A stretch of DNA of 64,000 nt from the NCBI RefSeq assembly GCF_009720525.1, contig NZ_CP043930.1, positions 6,274,001-6,338,000 on the forward strand. Direction: 5' to 3'. Each line of letters opens with the position of its first letter. Position 1 is the first letter of the stretch. Of this stretch, positions 54,415 to 64,000 are shown in pieces. The position numbers and the translations under genes were made by a program. Below the pieces are notes generated by a model. It had not been told where the DNA came from, did not search any database, and was given only the letters and a program-made list of their open reading frames with translations. Source of the DNA: Gimesia benthica. GTDB taxonomy: Bacteria > Planctomycetota > Planctomycetia > Planctomycetales > Planctomycetaceae.

Positions 54415-54620
54415 CGATACACCAGCTTGTGATGCACACGCCAGCCTTCCCGTTGAAACAGGATATGCAGTCGCCGATAAACATAGCGCACACGAATGGT
54501 GGACAGTTCGCGCAGTCGCATCCGCAGTTCGGTCCGTTCATCAAGAACACTAAGGTAAGGGTGACTGGCTCGCGGAAAGCCGAGCACCTGGCAGTCACGC
54601 CGCTCACTGACTTCGTAGCA
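54415..54620 (-). pseudogene. N-terminal scrap of a further IS3 orfB (copy 4)
   Basis: On minus it reads VLGFPRASHPYLSVLDERTE, LRMRLRELSTIRVRYVYRRL, REGWRVHHKLVYR. It matches residues 25-85 of the other IS3 orfB frames. It is cut at VYR by IS3 copy 2. It shows that another copy was present before copy 2 entered. Confidence 0.8.
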
Positions 54621-55222
54621 ACCGTCTGTTTGAGTTATTCATTGATAGAGAGTTTCAAATTCTTGGTATCGTATACATTGAATATACCAGACCATCGTAG
54701 CGGGGACTTGATGAATGGGCCCTCAAGAGCTTGTACGTAAAGGAAACTTGTTTGTCTCCAAAGCGGATGGCTGCCGACTGTTAAGTATTTCTAAGGTGTA
54801 TCTCAAATTAATAGAAAGTGTTTTAATAATCAAAGGGTCTAAAATGTAAACGTAGCAGTGCGGGAATAAAAATTTTAGACACTTATCACCAATGTATACG
54901 AGGGTGCATTATTTTTCGTAAGTTAGCGCTTGGTAAACCAGAACTATCCTAACTGGAGTCGCGATTACAGATATAAGCGGCTATTTGAAAATACTTTCGA
55001 GCTTTTAATCATCGAATCAGGTGAGACTATCCTTACACTGAAGATGCGAAAGTCCTGTTCGGCTCGTCGGTATCTTCCAGTGGGATTTCCATTGAAATGC
55101 CAGGCTAAAGATTTTGCGTCGTGTCAATCACGGTCACACGATTTGATTGGCTAGTGCATCACAGTGACAGCAAAGTCACAACTTATGCGAGCAATAAGTG
55201 ATCCCAGCAGGAGATCTTCTCG
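54621..55222. other. Non-coding gap upstream of the CheB/CheR hybrid kinase
   Basis: About 600 nt without a convincing gene; a 74-codon frame at 54930-55154 has no ribosome site or family feature. AGGAG at 55208-55212 serves the next gene. No promoter is clear by eye. Confidence 0.5.
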
Positions 55223-58200
55223 ATGATTGACGAGAATACCAAACCGATAGACGACTCTGATTTAACCGATGGGGGCAAGCCCCCGACATACATCGTTGGG
55301 ATCGGAGCATCGGCGGGAGGTCTGGAATCTCTTGAAAAACTTTTCCGAAGCATGCCTACGCAGAGTGCGATGGCCTATGTGGTACTCCAGCATCTATCAC
55401 CTGACTTCAAAAGCATGATGAGCGAGTTGCTTGCCCGAGACACGAGTATGAGAATCATTGTGGCGGAAGACGGTATCCGCGTTGAAGCCAATGTAATCTA
55501 CCTACTCCCTCCGAAGAAGCAAATGATACTGGCAGACGGGTGTCTGCATCTCAGTGAAAAAGATGTTTCGCGAGGGCTGAATCTTCCCATCGATCACTTT
55601 TTGGTATCGCTCGCACGTGAGATGGGGGAGTATGCAATTGCCTTGATCCTCTCGGGGAGTGGAACCGATGGGACGAAGGGAGCCCAGGAAATCTCCCGTC
55701 ATGGTGGATTGGTGATTAGCGAAAGTCTCGACACCGCCAAGTTCGATGGTATGCCTGCGAGCGCACAGGCCTCGGGTACGGTTGATCTCGTACTTTCGCC
55801 GCCCGATATGGGGGATGCCTTGTTGCGCTACTGCGAAGATCCCGATACTTTTCCGAGTGTAAGACAGGATCGAATTGAGTCAGATTCCCCATTAAAAGGA
55901 ATCGATTCGATCATTCAAACGTTCCGGAAAGTGTATGATATCGATTTTTCGTCTTACAAGGACACTACGGTCAAGCGACGTATCCAACGTCGGCTCGACA
56001 TGGCACATGTAAATAATTTCGATCAATATGCGGAGGTTTTACAAAAAAATCCAGAAGAGCTTCATCGCCTCTATAGCGATCTGCTGATTGGCGTTACGCA
56101 ATTCTTTCGCGATCCAGAGATCTTCGATTACGTAACCAGAGAGATACTGCCTGGTGTGCTTAAACGTCGCAAGAAAAATGAGCCAATACGAGTCTGGGTC
56201 GCGGGTTGCGCAACTGGAGAAGAAGCGTACTCGGTGGCAATCGCTTTGCAAGAGGCGATGCTGTGTACAGAAGAGCCTCGACCACTCAAGCTATTCGCTA
56301 CTGATGTCCATAAACGCTCCATTGAGCATGCCAGTCGCGGAATATTTAGAGACGATGTACTAAAAGGGGTAACCCCGGAATTATTGGAACGATATTTCAC
56401 CAGACGGACCGATGGTTTTCAAATACGCTCCGAAATCAGACAGATGATCGTCTTCGCGCCACATAATGTGCTTCGTGATGCTCCTTTTACCGACCTCGAT
56501 TTTGTCTCCTGCCGGAATTTGTTGATCTATTTCCGTCCGTCTGCTCAAAGGCGTGCAATTTCTCTCTTCCATTATGGCTTGCGTTTGGAAGGCATCCTGC
56601 TGCTCGGAGGAAGTGAATCGACAGGTGAATTAGCAAATGAATTCGATACGATCAGTGAGCGATATCGCATCTACCGCAAACGACGCGACGTAAGGCTGAC
56701 ACACAACTTGCGATCCCCACTGACTTCGGCGGACTCGGTGCACCGTGGACTTCTCACGCACCCACTACCTGTCACAGGAGTCAATCGTACACGACAGCTT
56801 CACGACGAACTTCTTGACCTGTACATGCCCCCCAGTATATTGATCGATACTTCGCGATCGGTAATTGACACATTTTCCGGGGCAGAAAAACTGCTTCGAT
56901 TTCCCAGTCGAAAGCCATCCCTGGACGTCTTAGACTTGGTCGATCGAGAAATTCGCACCACACTCTCTGGCGCAATTGGGCGGGCTATCAAAAACCAGGC
57001 TGAAGTCCGTTTTGGAAAATTAGCGATTCAAAATGAAGATGAAACGAAACTCTTTAACATGACAGTCCGCCCGCTTGCGGGCAAGGCCGAAGACATCTAC
57101 TATCTGATCACTTTCGAGCCCGTCACCAATGCATCATCAGAACAGGTCGGGAGCAATCTACAAGCCGATCTCCCGTCCAAGGCATCCTCTCTCTCGAACG
57201 CGGGCATTGAAAGCCTACTTGATGCGTCACGCACTCAAATCAGGCAGCTTGAGGACGACCTCCGCTATTCGCGTGAGAACCTGCAAGCGACGGTCGAAGA
57301 ACTGGAAACAAGCAACGAGGAACTCCAGGCCACTAATGAAGAACTGATTGCATCTAATGAAGAATTACAGAGCACCAACGAGGAACTCCACTCGCTCAAC
57401 GAAGAACTTTACAGTGTAAACTCGGAGCACCAACTCAAAATTGAAGAATTGGCTGAGTTGAATCGAGATATGAATCATCTCTTGGAAAACACCGATGTTG
57501 CGACGGTCTTTCTTGACAGTGATTTGAAGATTCGAAGATTTACCTCTCGTGTCAGAGAAGTCTTCGAATTGATTGACGAAGATATTGGTCGCTCGATTCA
57601 TGTGTTCGGGTCGAAGCTTCGTATCGATGATCTCGTTCAGCGGCTTAAAGATGTTTTGCAGAAAGGCGAAGCATATGAGCGGGAAGTTCGAGGAGCCGAT
57701 GGGACGAGTTACTTGATGCGACTTTTACCTTATCGACCCGATGACCTGGTGAGTGGTGTTGTAATGATGTGGGTCGATGTCTCCTCTCTGGAAATGCTGA
57801 GGGGACGCTTGAGGTGGCTTTCGGCAATCGTGGAATCAACCAATGATGCCATTATAGGCCAAGACCTTAGTGGGATTATCACAAGCTGGAACCGCGGTGC
57901 CGAGCAACTTTACGGCTATACTGCTGCCGAGATTCTCGGAAAAAAGATCGATATCCTGATCCCCACAGACAGAGCATATGAGGTTGCTGAGTATCGCGAT
58001 CGCATCTTACGCGGCGAAACGATACTCACCGTAGACACCGTACGTTTGGGCCGCGACCGTAATCCGATCGATGTATCTCTAACCGTATCACCGGTGTTTA
58101 ACTCGGAAAATCAAGTGATTGGCATCTCTAAAATCGCCCGGGATATTGGAGAGCGAATCCGGATGGAGCAGGAAATCCGCAATCAAGTCCGCCGACGCGA

Positions 58201-59332
58201 GAGATTCCTGGCGATGCTCTCTCACGAATTACGCAATCCTCTCAATGTTATAAGCAATGCAACCGCAATCTTATCGAATGAAAACGCGGATGAGCAGACG
58301 AAAGTTTCTACCATTGTCACAATGAAAAGGCAGATTCGGATGATTACTCATTTACTCGCGGATCTGCTCGATGTGGCCAGGATCGCCGAAGACCGCATCT
58401 CGCTCGAATTTCAGCCTCTGGATCTTCGCGATCTGGTACCCGCAGTGAAGGAGGTAGTCCAATCCGAATTGGAACGGCATAACTGCGCGGTCGAGTTTGA
58501 ATTCCCGGATCATGCGATCCTTGTTAATGGCGATCCAACAAGGCTGATTCAAATCCAGGTCAATCTGATTCATAACGCCGCGAAGTACTCTGGTACAACT
58601 GAAGCGATTCGGGTAAAGATGGATACTGACGAATCGACTGTCTCTCTCTCCGTGATCGATCAAGGGAGGGGGATTCCAAAAGAAAGTCTGGAAACGATCT
58701 TCGAACCCTTTGCACAATTGGATTATTCCAGCTCAATGAGTGATGGTGGACTTGGAGTCGGTCTCACTCTGGCAAAATCTTTAGTTGAACTGCATGGAGG
58801 TTCAATCCACGCCATAAGCAAAGGCGAATGGCAAGGTAGCTCATTTCATATTTCATTACCAAAATTTGATTTGGAGGAGGATACGCTCCCCGGTTTTCCA
58901 TTAAACCCGGAGCAAGAACAGTCAGTAGCTCTCCCTGCCACCAAACTCACAATCTGTGTTGTGGAAGACATAGAAGCTAACCGCGACATGATGAAAACCC
59001 TGCTCGAACTTGATGGCCATCTGGTCTCGACGGTGAATGATGGTATCTCGGGGATCGACGTTTTGACTAATCAGCGATTCGATCTGGCTTTCGTAGATAT
59101 TGGGCTTCCCGATATCAGCGGTTACGAGGTAGCCACTCGAGTCCGTGAAAAATTTGCATCTGAGCAATTAAAATTGATAGCTCTTACGGGCTATGGGCAA
59201 CCCCGGGACATTCAAGATGCCATCGATGCGGGTTTCGATGACCATTTTCTGAAACCAATCGATCCGGAAAAGTTGACACGACTTTGTGCCTCTCACAATC
59301 GACGAAACTCAGGCACGAATCCAGAAGCTTAA
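55223..59332 (+). CDS. CheB-CheR-PAS-histidine kinase-receiver hybrid
   Basis: Domains of this 1369-aa protein: CheB methylesterase at about 20-195 with Ser30 (GIGASAGGL), His57 (LQHLSPD) and Asp149 (SGTDGTKG); CheR methyltransferase at about 215-490 ([30 protein letters not shown]); a long coiled coil at about 665-750 ([20 protein letters not shown]); and two PAS domains ([35 protein letters not shown]). These are followed by a HisKA with His1001 ([12 protein letters not shown]), HATPase ([33 protein letters not shown]) and a receiver with Asp1292 (FVDIGLPD). It lacks any membrane helix and should work in the cytoplasm, linking methylation to phosphorelay. AGGAG precedes the ATG by 11 nt. 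It faces the CsrA-receiver gene across 154 nt. Confidence 0.9.
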   Translation: MIDENTKPIDDSDLTDGGKPPTYIVGIGASAGGLESLEKLFRSMPTQSAMAYVVLQHLSPDFKSMMSELLARDTSMRIIVAEDGIRVEANVIYLLPPKKQMILADGCLHLSEKDVSRGLNLPIDHFLVSLAREMGEYAIALILSGSGTDGTKGAQEISRHGGLVISESLDTAKFDGMPASAQASGTVDLVLSPPDMGDALLRYCEDPDTFPSVRQDRIESDSPLKGIDSIIQTFRKVYDIDFSSYKDTTVKRRIQRRLDMAHVNNFDQYAEVLQKNPEELHRLYSDLLIGVTQFFRDPEIFDYVTREILPGVLKRRKKNEPIRVWVAGCATGEEAYSVAIALQEAMLCTEEPRPLKLFATDVHKRSIEHASRGIFRDDVLKGVTPELLERYFTRRTDGFQIRSEIRQMIVFAPHNVLRDAPFTDLDFVSCRNLLIYFRPSAQRRAISLFHYGLRLEGILLLGGSESTGELANEFDTISERYRIYRKRRDVRLTHNLRSPLTSADSVHRGLLTHPLPVTGVNRTRQLHDELLDLYMPPSILIDTSRSVIDTFSGAEKLLRFPSRKPSLDVLDLVDREIRTTLSGAIGRAIKNQAEVRFGKLAIQNEDETKLFNMTVRPLAGKAEDIYYLITFEPVTNASSEQVGSNLQADLPSKASSLSNAGIESLLDASRTQIRQLEDDLRYSRENLQATVEELETSNEELQATNEELIASNEELQSTNEELHSLNEELYSVNSEHQLKIEELAELNRDMNHLLENTDVATVFLDSDLKIRRFTSRVREVFELIDEDIGRSIHVFGSKLRIDDLVQRLKDVLQKGEAYEREVRGADGTSYLMRLLPYRPDDLVSGVVMMWVDVSSLEMLRGRLRWLSAIVESTNDAIIGQDLSGIITSWNRGAEQLYGYTAAEILGKKIDILIPTDRAYEVAEYRDRILRGETILTVDTVRLGRDRNPIDVSLTVSPVFNSENQVIGISKIARDIGERIRMEQEIRNQVRRRERFLAMLSHELRNPLNVISNATAILSNENADEQTKVSTIVTMKRQIRMITHLLADLLDVARIAEDRISLEFQPLDLRDLVPAVKEVVQSELERHNCAVEFEFPDHAILVNGDPTRLIQIQVNLIHNAAKYSGTTEAIRVKMDTDESTVSLSVIDQGRGIPKESLETIFEPFAQLDYSSSMSDGGLGVGLTLAKSLVELHGGSIHAISKGEWQGSSFHISLPKFDLEEDTLPGFPLNPEQEQSVALPATKLTICVVEDIEANRDMMKTLLELDGHLVSTVNDGISGIDVLTNQRFDLAFVDIGLPDISGYEVATRVREKFASEQLKLIALTGYGQPRDIQDAIDAGFDDHFLKPIDPEKLTRLCASHNRRNSGTNPEA

Positions 59333-59486
59333 TGGTAGGGGCCAGTAGAGTGATATGTTCCGTAGCGACTTGCGAATGCGCGTCAAAAAAAACGTGGCAG
59401 GGTTCTTGCAACATACAACAAGCAAGTTGAGTCAAACAATAGCCTGAACAGGGCCTGATCAACACTTCTTTACCTGCCAAACTCGT

Positions 59487-60245
59487 TTATGGCTGCAAGC
59501 ATCCGGTGAGTCGGTCCGGATCAAAAGGCTTGGAAAACCACTCATCCACGCCAGTATTATCACCGGTCACCAGTGAATCGTCTCGGTCTTCACCACTCAC
59601 CACGACAATTTTTGTCTCTTTAGAAGAAGACATTTTTCGAATAGCCTTAGCCACTTCGCTCCCCCGCATACGTGGCATTCGCATATCCAAGACGACCAGA
59701 TCAACAGTGTGCTTGCTCAGAAACTCCAGGGCTTCCACGCCGTCTCGGGCTTCGTTGATAAGAAAACCGCACAGGCGAAGGTAACCAGCCAGCAGTGCTC
59801 GTTCATTGTCTTCGTCTTCAACAATCAGGACTTCTGGCTGATCTTCGATATTCAGCGTCGCGACACGATTGGAATCAGATGAGCTCGCACTATTGGATGC
59901 AAGCTGCCGTTCGATGTCATTCAATTGTTGGACCATTTCCTCCAGCGTCTGCTCTGCGTCCTGGTCCCTTCCCAGTTTCAACTGCTTTTGGGCAATTGCC
60001 ACAGCCAATCGGGCCTGATTCAGTTCATTCCGAAGATCGTGAAGACCACTCGCCCTCATAGATTGAGTAGAATTTGTGTCGCGTTTACGCCATTCCTCAG
60101 CCAGTTCCCCACGCAAGATCTCTACGGACTTGGGAGCGATAACTCCTACACTAACAGTTTTCCCTGAGATGCGACGAATTTCTACTTCGATTCCGAGGTT
60201 AGGGAAGAGTATCTGCTGATTTTTCCTGCGTGATAACACAAGCAT
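59487..60245 (-). CDS. CsrA RNA-binding domain fused to a response-regulator receiver
   Basis: Residues 1-50 of this 252-aa protein are a full CsrA domain: MLVLSRRKNQQILFPNLGIE, then VSVGVIAPKSVEILRGEL, with Leu4 and Arg45 at the places of the RNA-binding Leu4 and Arg44 of E. coli CsrA. A helical coiled-coil linker (LRNELNQARLAVAIAQKQLK) leads to a receiver domain at about 137-250 (EVLIVEDEDNERALL, VVLDMRMPRMRG with phosphoacceptor Asp187, IVVVSGED and FSKPFDPD). The gene has AAGGAG 7 nt before the ATG. Free-standing CsrA represses translation by binding GGA in leaders; here phosphorylation could switch that. The hybrid kinase facing it is a natural candidate donor (inference). Confidence 0.9.
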   Translation of the reverse strand: MLVLSRRKNQQILFPNLGIEVEIRRISGKTVSVGVIAPKSVEILRGELAEEWRKRDTNSTQSMRASGLHDLRNELNQARLAVAIAQKQLKLGRDQDAEQTLEEMVQQLNDIERQLASNSASSSDSNRVATLNIEDQPEVLIVEDEDNERALLAGYLRLCGFLINEARDGVEALEFLSKHTVDLVVLDMRMPRMRGSEVAKAIRKMSSSKETKIVVVSGEDRDDSLVTGDNTGVDEWFSKPFDPDRLTGCLQP

Positions 60246-60875
60246 GTCTTTGCTCCTTGACTAGCTACGAATCCTTTCCAGAAAACACCGACATCCTGTC
60301 GGTTGCGTGTAACGCCCCTTAGGCGAACACATCTTAGAGCAGTCCATGCTTGCATCTTTGTAGCAGATTGAGGCACGTTGTCAAGGCGATTCTCGCGCCA
60401 AGTTAGATCGATTTCATAGCCTTAATGACCCCAAATAATTTAACTTTCAACATAATTCACCAGTTGTACCAAGTCGTTTATCCTTGATCTGAGTGACCAG
60501 TTCTGAATGGAAATTCCCTTGAACGAGCTCTGAAACACCTGACTTAATGATCCACTGACTACCTGGATCGTCTGCCATGGAAAGGAGTTAGAGGCGACCG
60601 AGGGGAGGCAGAACTGGATGAAACTCATCATGCTGTTACAGAGTCACTACTGCATTGGCACTGGAGGATGAATAACAAGTGAGTGGAGCACTTCTGGAGA
60701 AAGGAAATTCTCAAGGACCCATACTACAATCGAAGCATTGAAGACTGTGGTTCAATGAAGGTCTGGGATTCCGTTTGTGTCCCCGGCATCAGGAATATAA
60801 CTTGCAGAATTGTATATCATAACTTAGCTAGCCGATGCAGCGAATGTGGACGCCCCCGGAAATGAATGACCAAGG
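60246..60875. other. Non-coding gap of about 630 nt
   Basis: No supported gene. A 60-codon plus-strand frame (60683-60865) has no family feature. CGACATCCTGTCGG near 60288 is a small hairpin upstream of the CsrA-receiver gene. I see nothing else. Confidence 0.45.
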
Positions 60876-61397
60876 TCAGGGGCAAGCTCGGGTTGAGAAT
60901 TCATAATCTGAGATGTTTGAATTCTGCTGATTTCTGACGTGATCGTATGATACAGACATGATCAAATCAAATTCTAACGCTTCATGATTCTGGAAAGCAT
61001 GATAGAAATCATTCAATCGACTTACCTGATCGGCATATGCGTTTTCATTCAATTCCGGATACAAAGCGTCCTGAACATCGTCAGCGATCGAAGCGATCTC
61101 AAGATATAAATCAATGTGCTGTTTTCTTAAACGACCTGATATAGTATAGATGATTTCATCGACTTCATCTGCAAGATCCAGATAGCCAAACGTTTCTTCC
61201 AGAGTAAAGTGCATCGCCAGTTGGTCTCGAAAATCATTGACCAACATGTTAAACGCTTCTGGATTTAGGATCAGTGAGGCGTCAACCGAACAGAACGCCC
61301 GCAGATTTTCAAGCAGGCTGTAGAGCTTCAGATTGTCATCTTTTATTTCTTTAAGAAAAGCGGCGTTAATCGATACCCTGGTGCGGTTGTTGATCAT
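60876..61397 (-). CDS. Hemerythrin-like protein
   Basis: The 173-aa all-helical product has the pattern of a four-helix hemerythrin: FLKEIKDDNLKLYSLLENLR as the first helix, DQLAMHFTLEETFGYL with the His and Glu of the HFxxEE motif, QHIDLYLEIASIADDVQDAL and FQNHEALEFDLIMSV as the last. The first-helix His seems to be replaced (KDDN), so binding of a di-iron centre is not certain. ATG at 61397 is preferred over a longer frame to 61445 that overlaps the upstream gene. The two may be co-transcribed. Confidence 0.6.
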   Translation of the reverse strand: MINNRTRVSINAAFLKEIKDDNLKLYSLLENLRAFCSVDASLILNPEAFNMLVNDFRDQLAMHFTLEETFGYLDLADEVDEIIYTISGRLRKQHIDLYLEIASIADDVQDALYPELNENAYADQVSRLNDFYHAFQNHEALEFDLIMSVSYDHVRNQQNSNISDYEFSTRACP

Positions 61398-61407
61398 TTC
61401 TAAGTTC

Positions 61408-61677
61408 TCATTTAGTAAAGTAAACCTTAAATGAATTCTGTTCAAAAGCGATTTTGACTTTTAAAAAGACTGTAAGATCAGGCTGCCCAATGCGCAGTTG
61501 AGTGATTGTAGTTAACAGGATCTGTAATGAGTAATACGACTGCAATGAGCCCTGTATGGAAAAATGTTTGCTCACATGCCGATACTCGATTTCCTGAAAC
61601 TGAGTATCATTTAACAGCTCAATAAGTACTGTGGTTTCACATGTCACTGACTTATTCCTTAGGTCTTTGTGTGACAT
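61408..61677 (-). CDS. Small protein upstream of the hemerythrin-like gene
   Basis: The 89-aa product is soluble, with a mixed strand and helix pattern (VTCETTVLIELLNDTQFQEI, LRIGQPDLTVFLKVKIAF). No family is recognised. GGAGAG lies shortly before the ATG, which supports translation. It ends 10 nt before the start chosen for the hemerythrin-like gene, pointing to one operon. Confidence 0.6.
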   Translation of the reverse strand: MSHKDLRNKSVTCETTVLIELLNDTQFQEIEYRHVSKHFSIQGSLQSYYSLQILLTTITQLRIGQPDLTVFLKVKIAFEQNSFKVYFTK

Positions 61678-61865
61678 GATCTCTCCCGCTCATCCAGTCT
61701 GAATTCAGAATGATTTTGATATCTATCTAATAAATGAACTCTCCCAGGTACCTTTAAGGCATAAATTCAAGAACGGGAAATAACTCGTATATCGGATTTG
61801 ATGAGATAATATGATGTCCATACAGGGCGTGGTTTTGACGATACAAGACGTTACATTTTGTTGTA

Positions 61866-62219
61866 TTAATCTGAAACCGGTTCCATGAGATATTCTCTTA
61901 CCCTCTCTCGCTTGCGTTTATTCCTGCGATCTACTTTTTGAGTTAAGGCATACGAGGCGCGATTGGCAACTCGATAAAGTAGCGCGTTCATACTTGCATC
62001 CTGATCCTGAATCACAATTGGTGACATGCGCCGCAGATGTAAAACACAACGACAGTGTTTGTCGATTCCTCCCTTGGGACCGTTTACATCTGTTATATAC
62101 AGGTGGGCACTTTTTAGCCGGCGTTCAAACCGCTCAAGAGAACCTGCTAACACACGTTCAAAATCATGGTTGCCAAAATCGGATCTCTTGCCACCACTAA
62201 AATGAATGTTGATTTGCAT
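61866..62219 (-). CDS. HPF/RaiA-type ribosome-associated protein
   Basis: The 117-aa protein reads as an S30AE/HPF domain: MQINIHFSGGKRSDFGNHDF, LERFERRLKSAHLYITDVNG and PKGGIDKHCRCVLHLRR, then a basic helix (ALTQKVDRRNKRKRERVREY). The DVNGPKGGIDKxC motif is typical of the short HPF-like branch. Such proteins bind the ribosomal decoding region and hold ribosomes inactive under stress. ATG at 62219 has GGAG 6 nt upstream; the longer frame to 62261 does not. It diverges from the NhaR-like gene across 141 nt. Confidence 0.8.
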   Translation of the reverse strand: MQINIHFSGGKRSDFGNHDFERVLAGSLERFERRLKSAHLYITDVNGPKGGIDKHCRCVLHLRRMSPIVIQDQDASMNALLYRVANRASYALTQKVDRRNKRKRERVREYLMEPVSD

Positions 62220-62360
62220 CTCGATCTCCAGTATGTGGGATTTGTTGGTTCGAGCATTCAAAGTACTCGCTTTCTAATTGACTATACGCTGGGAATACCA
62301 TTAGGATAAGTTTGTTTTTATGTGTTTATCGTTTAGTAATACTTAACAATAAGGGCGCAT

Positions 62361-63245
62361 ATGGATTGGCTGAATTACCACCATCTCTTGAGTTTCTGGC
62401 TAGTTGCACGTGAAGGTAGTGTGCGGCAAGCGAGTGAAATTCTTCATGTGACTCCCGCCAGCGTCAGTGTGCAAGTGAAGCAACTTGAGCGATCCCTGGG
62501 AGTCAAGCTTGTGAATAAGCAAGGCCGGGGCCTGGTACTGACAGAGATGGGCAAAGAAGTAGCGGAATATGCTTCAGAGATTTTTTCAACCGGTCGCGAG
62601 TTGATGGAGAGGGTTAAGGGTAACCCAGAGGGAAAGCAGCAGGTACTTCGTGTCGGAATTTGTGACGTGATGCCCAAGATTGTCGCGTTTCAACTGTTAA
62701 AGCCCGCTCTCGAATTAGACGATTCCATTCGAGTTGTATGCCGGGAGGCAGACATGCCGCAACTTGTCTCTGAGCTCGCAATTCATAAACTCGACGTGAT
62801 CCTGTCTGATACCGCCCTCGACCCATTGTATAAAGTTCAGGCTTATTCGCACCGACTTGGTGAATCGGGAATTGTTATCATGGGGACAAAAGAACTTGCC
62901 AAAAAGTACCGCAGGGGCTTTCCTGGATCTATTGACGGTGCTCCCTTCCTGTTACCCATGGACAACTCCGTATTGCGGCGGGCAATGGACCAATGGTTTA
63001 GCGACTTGCAGCTGACTCCGGTCATTAAGGGGGAATTTGCAGATAGCGCGATGCTAAAAATTGCTGGTCGACAAGGTTTGGGGTTGTTTGCTATTCCCTC
63101 TTGTATTCAGGATGATGTTTCAGCGATCTATGGTTTACGTGAGGTTGGAGTCGCCGAAGGAGTCAAGGAGCAATTCTTTGCTGTATCCGTTGAACGTAAA
63201 CTCAAACATCCGGCAGTTATTGCAATCCGCGAAAATGCCATGTAG
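62361..63245 (+). CDS. nhaR: LysR-family regulator of the NhaR type
   Basis: The 294-aa protein starts MDWLNYHHLLSFWLVAREGS, close to the NhaR consensus, followed by the winged helix (ASEILHVTPASVSVQVKQLE, then GRGLVLTEMGKEVAEYASEI) and a LysR effector domain that begins near residue 92 (LRVGICDVMPKIVAFQLLKP). In enterobacteria NhaR responds to sodium and activates the antiporter gene nhaA; no antiporter gene is in this window, so the target here is open. It is divergent from the HPF-like gene, so the 141 nt between them may hold a shared operator. Confidence 0.85.
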   Translation: MDWLNYHHLLSFWLVAREGSVRQASEILHVTPASVSVQVKQLERSLGVKLVNKQGRGLVLTEMGKEVAEYASEIFSTGRELMERVKGNPEGKQQVLRVGICDVMPKIVAFQLLKPALELDDSIRVVCREADMPQLVSELAIHKLDVILSDTALDPLYKVQAYSHRLGESGIVIMGTKELAKKYRRGFPGSIDGAPFLLPMDNSVLRRAMDQWFSDLQLTPVIKGEFADSAMLKIAGRQGLGLFAIPSCIQDDVSAIYGLREVGVAEGVKEQFFAVSVERKLKHPAVIAIRENAM

Positions 63246-63681
63246 GTACCATGTGATTCACGGAACCTGCAAACCATCAGAGCAAATCCTGCTGGATCAA
63301 ATCACGATTGAAGTCAAAGAACTGGTTACATGCCCTTTCCTGCCACATGGCATAGCGAACTAGATAAATTCTTTAATCGATACAATCAAACACGAGTAGC
63401 AAGATACTCTTGATGTGAAACCATGATCACATCTTCGCTAGACCTTCTCGTTAGAGGGAGCTTTGTGAGTTGACATTCGATTTAGATAAACAGCATGAAT
63501 ATCAGGAATGATTTATTGAATTGCTCTTATTTTGTTTTTGCTGTTCATTCTTTAGAAATATTTAACTATTGGGGCGAACATTTAAAACAGACAATCGATT
63601 ACTTCAGCCGTATGATACGCAGTGCATTCAGCACATCCGCTTATTAACACTTTACGATTCAGTACGAAAGTGAGGTTGAAG
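63246..63681. other. Non-coding gap before the last gene
   Basis: A codon-like stretch runs to TAG at 63361-63363 but has no start or ribosome site of its own, so it may be the tail of a decayed gene. AT-rich DNA from 63480 to 63680 would contain the promoter of the next gene. Nothing else is evident. Confidence 0.4.
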
Positions 63682-64000
63682 ATGATTGCAACAAACAAAT
63701 CTACTCGAAGGATCCAGAGATTAATTGACTTCAGGTGTTCTCAAACAGAACAACTCGTTCGTGATCGCTTTCAGAAAGATCTACAGTGGAATCAGGAGAA
63801 GGCTCGACTTTCAAGAGTCAGCACAATTCAGGATGATGATCTGATCGAGCAAATGTTGAGCCTGGGAATCAATGCTGAAAACATGGCTGCACTACATAAA
63901 TTCCCTGTTGCCATGTCAGCTTGGGCCAGTGGTTCGGTTACTTCGCAAGAGGCTCAAGTCGCGTTTCAAGAGACATACACCTGTGAAATATCTGGACGTA
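63682..64000 (+). CDS. TerB-like protein (3' end beyond window)
   Basis: ATG at 63682, with GAGG 6 nt upstream, opens a frame that stays open for 106 codons to the right edge. The N-terminus is helical and charged (RRIQRLIDFRCSQTEQLVRD, then DLIEQMLSLGINAENMAAL). FPVAMSAWASGSVTSQEAQV resembles the VAWADG-V-x-ER signature of TerB-type proteins, although the acidic residue of that motif is Ser here. Only the start is visible, so the domain call is tentative. Confidence 0.6.
   Translation, partial: MIATNKSTRRIQRLIDFRCSQTEQLVRDRFQKDLQWNQEKARLSRVSTIQDDDLIEQMLSLGINAENMAALHKFPVAMSAWASGSVTSQEAQVAFQETYTCEISGR

Noticed and set aside
54930-55154. 74-aa frame ahead of the hybrid kinase
   Set aside because: No ribosome site; the composition looks random.
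60683-60865. 60-aa plus-strand frame in the 60.2-60.9 kb gap
   Set aside because: No ribosome site or family likeness.

Overview
The window looks like chromosomal DNA of a planctomycete, probably near Gimesia or Rubinisphaera (inference, not tested by search). The signs are two DUF1559 proteins with pilin-type N-termini, an FGE-sulfatase domain fused to one of them, GYF_2 membrane proteins, a long EF-hand protein, an ECF sigma factor overlapping a Ser/Thr kinase gene, DUF1573 lipoproteins, a CsrA-receiver fusion and many decayed IS3-type insertion sequences. No rRNA, tRNA or CRISPR array was found.

Layout. 1-2.2 kb: two tandem GYF_2 paralogues, the first cut by the window edge. 2.8-15.5 kb: a minus-strand defence-like island with unusually long, structured intergenic DNA. 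It holds a TIR protein, a PD-(D/E)XK-STAND NTPase of 1427 aa, a protein with a nucleoside-deoxyribosyltransferase/TIR-like domain, a DUF2971 gene with a small partner, a three-helix membrane protein, and a two-gene unit that looks like a Pycsar system (nucleotide cyclase plus TIR effector). The TIR protein at 3.7 kb and the NDT/TIR-like protein at 10 kb share an N-terminal domain that I do not recognise. A repeat of roughly 80-100 bp occurs three times in this island.

16.6-32.3 kb: a minus-strand block of envelope genes. It contains an EF-hand repeat protein, a DUF1559-FGE fusion, two GT39-like membrane glycosyltransferases and a DegT-type PLP enzyme whose lysine position is His. Next come a secreted esterase, a DUF1559 pseudopilin and a GYF_2 membrane protein. 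33.8-37 kb: an ECF sigma factor translationally coupled to a fused zinc finger-kinase-HlyD protein, followed directly by insertion-sequence wreckage.

38.6-42.1 kb: a plus-strand secretion-related cluster (Cys-rich exported peptide, LolA-like protein, membrane-anchored C39-like peptidase, DUF1573 lipoprotein). 42.2-44.2 kb: IS fragments and one IS3 element with 26-bp inverted repeats. 44.2-50.3 kb: a 1344-aa lipoprotein and a GT39-like protein. 51-54.6 kb: an IS graveyard with an IS3 copy nested between older IS remnants.

55.2-64 kb: regulatory genes. A CheB-CheR-PAS-histidine kinase-receiver hybrid faces a CsrA-receiver fusion. Beyond them are a hemerythrin-like two-gene unit, an HPF/RaiA-like protein, an NhaR-type LysR regulator and the start of a TerB-like gene cut by the right edge. 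All functions are read from motifs in the sequence; no homology search was run.
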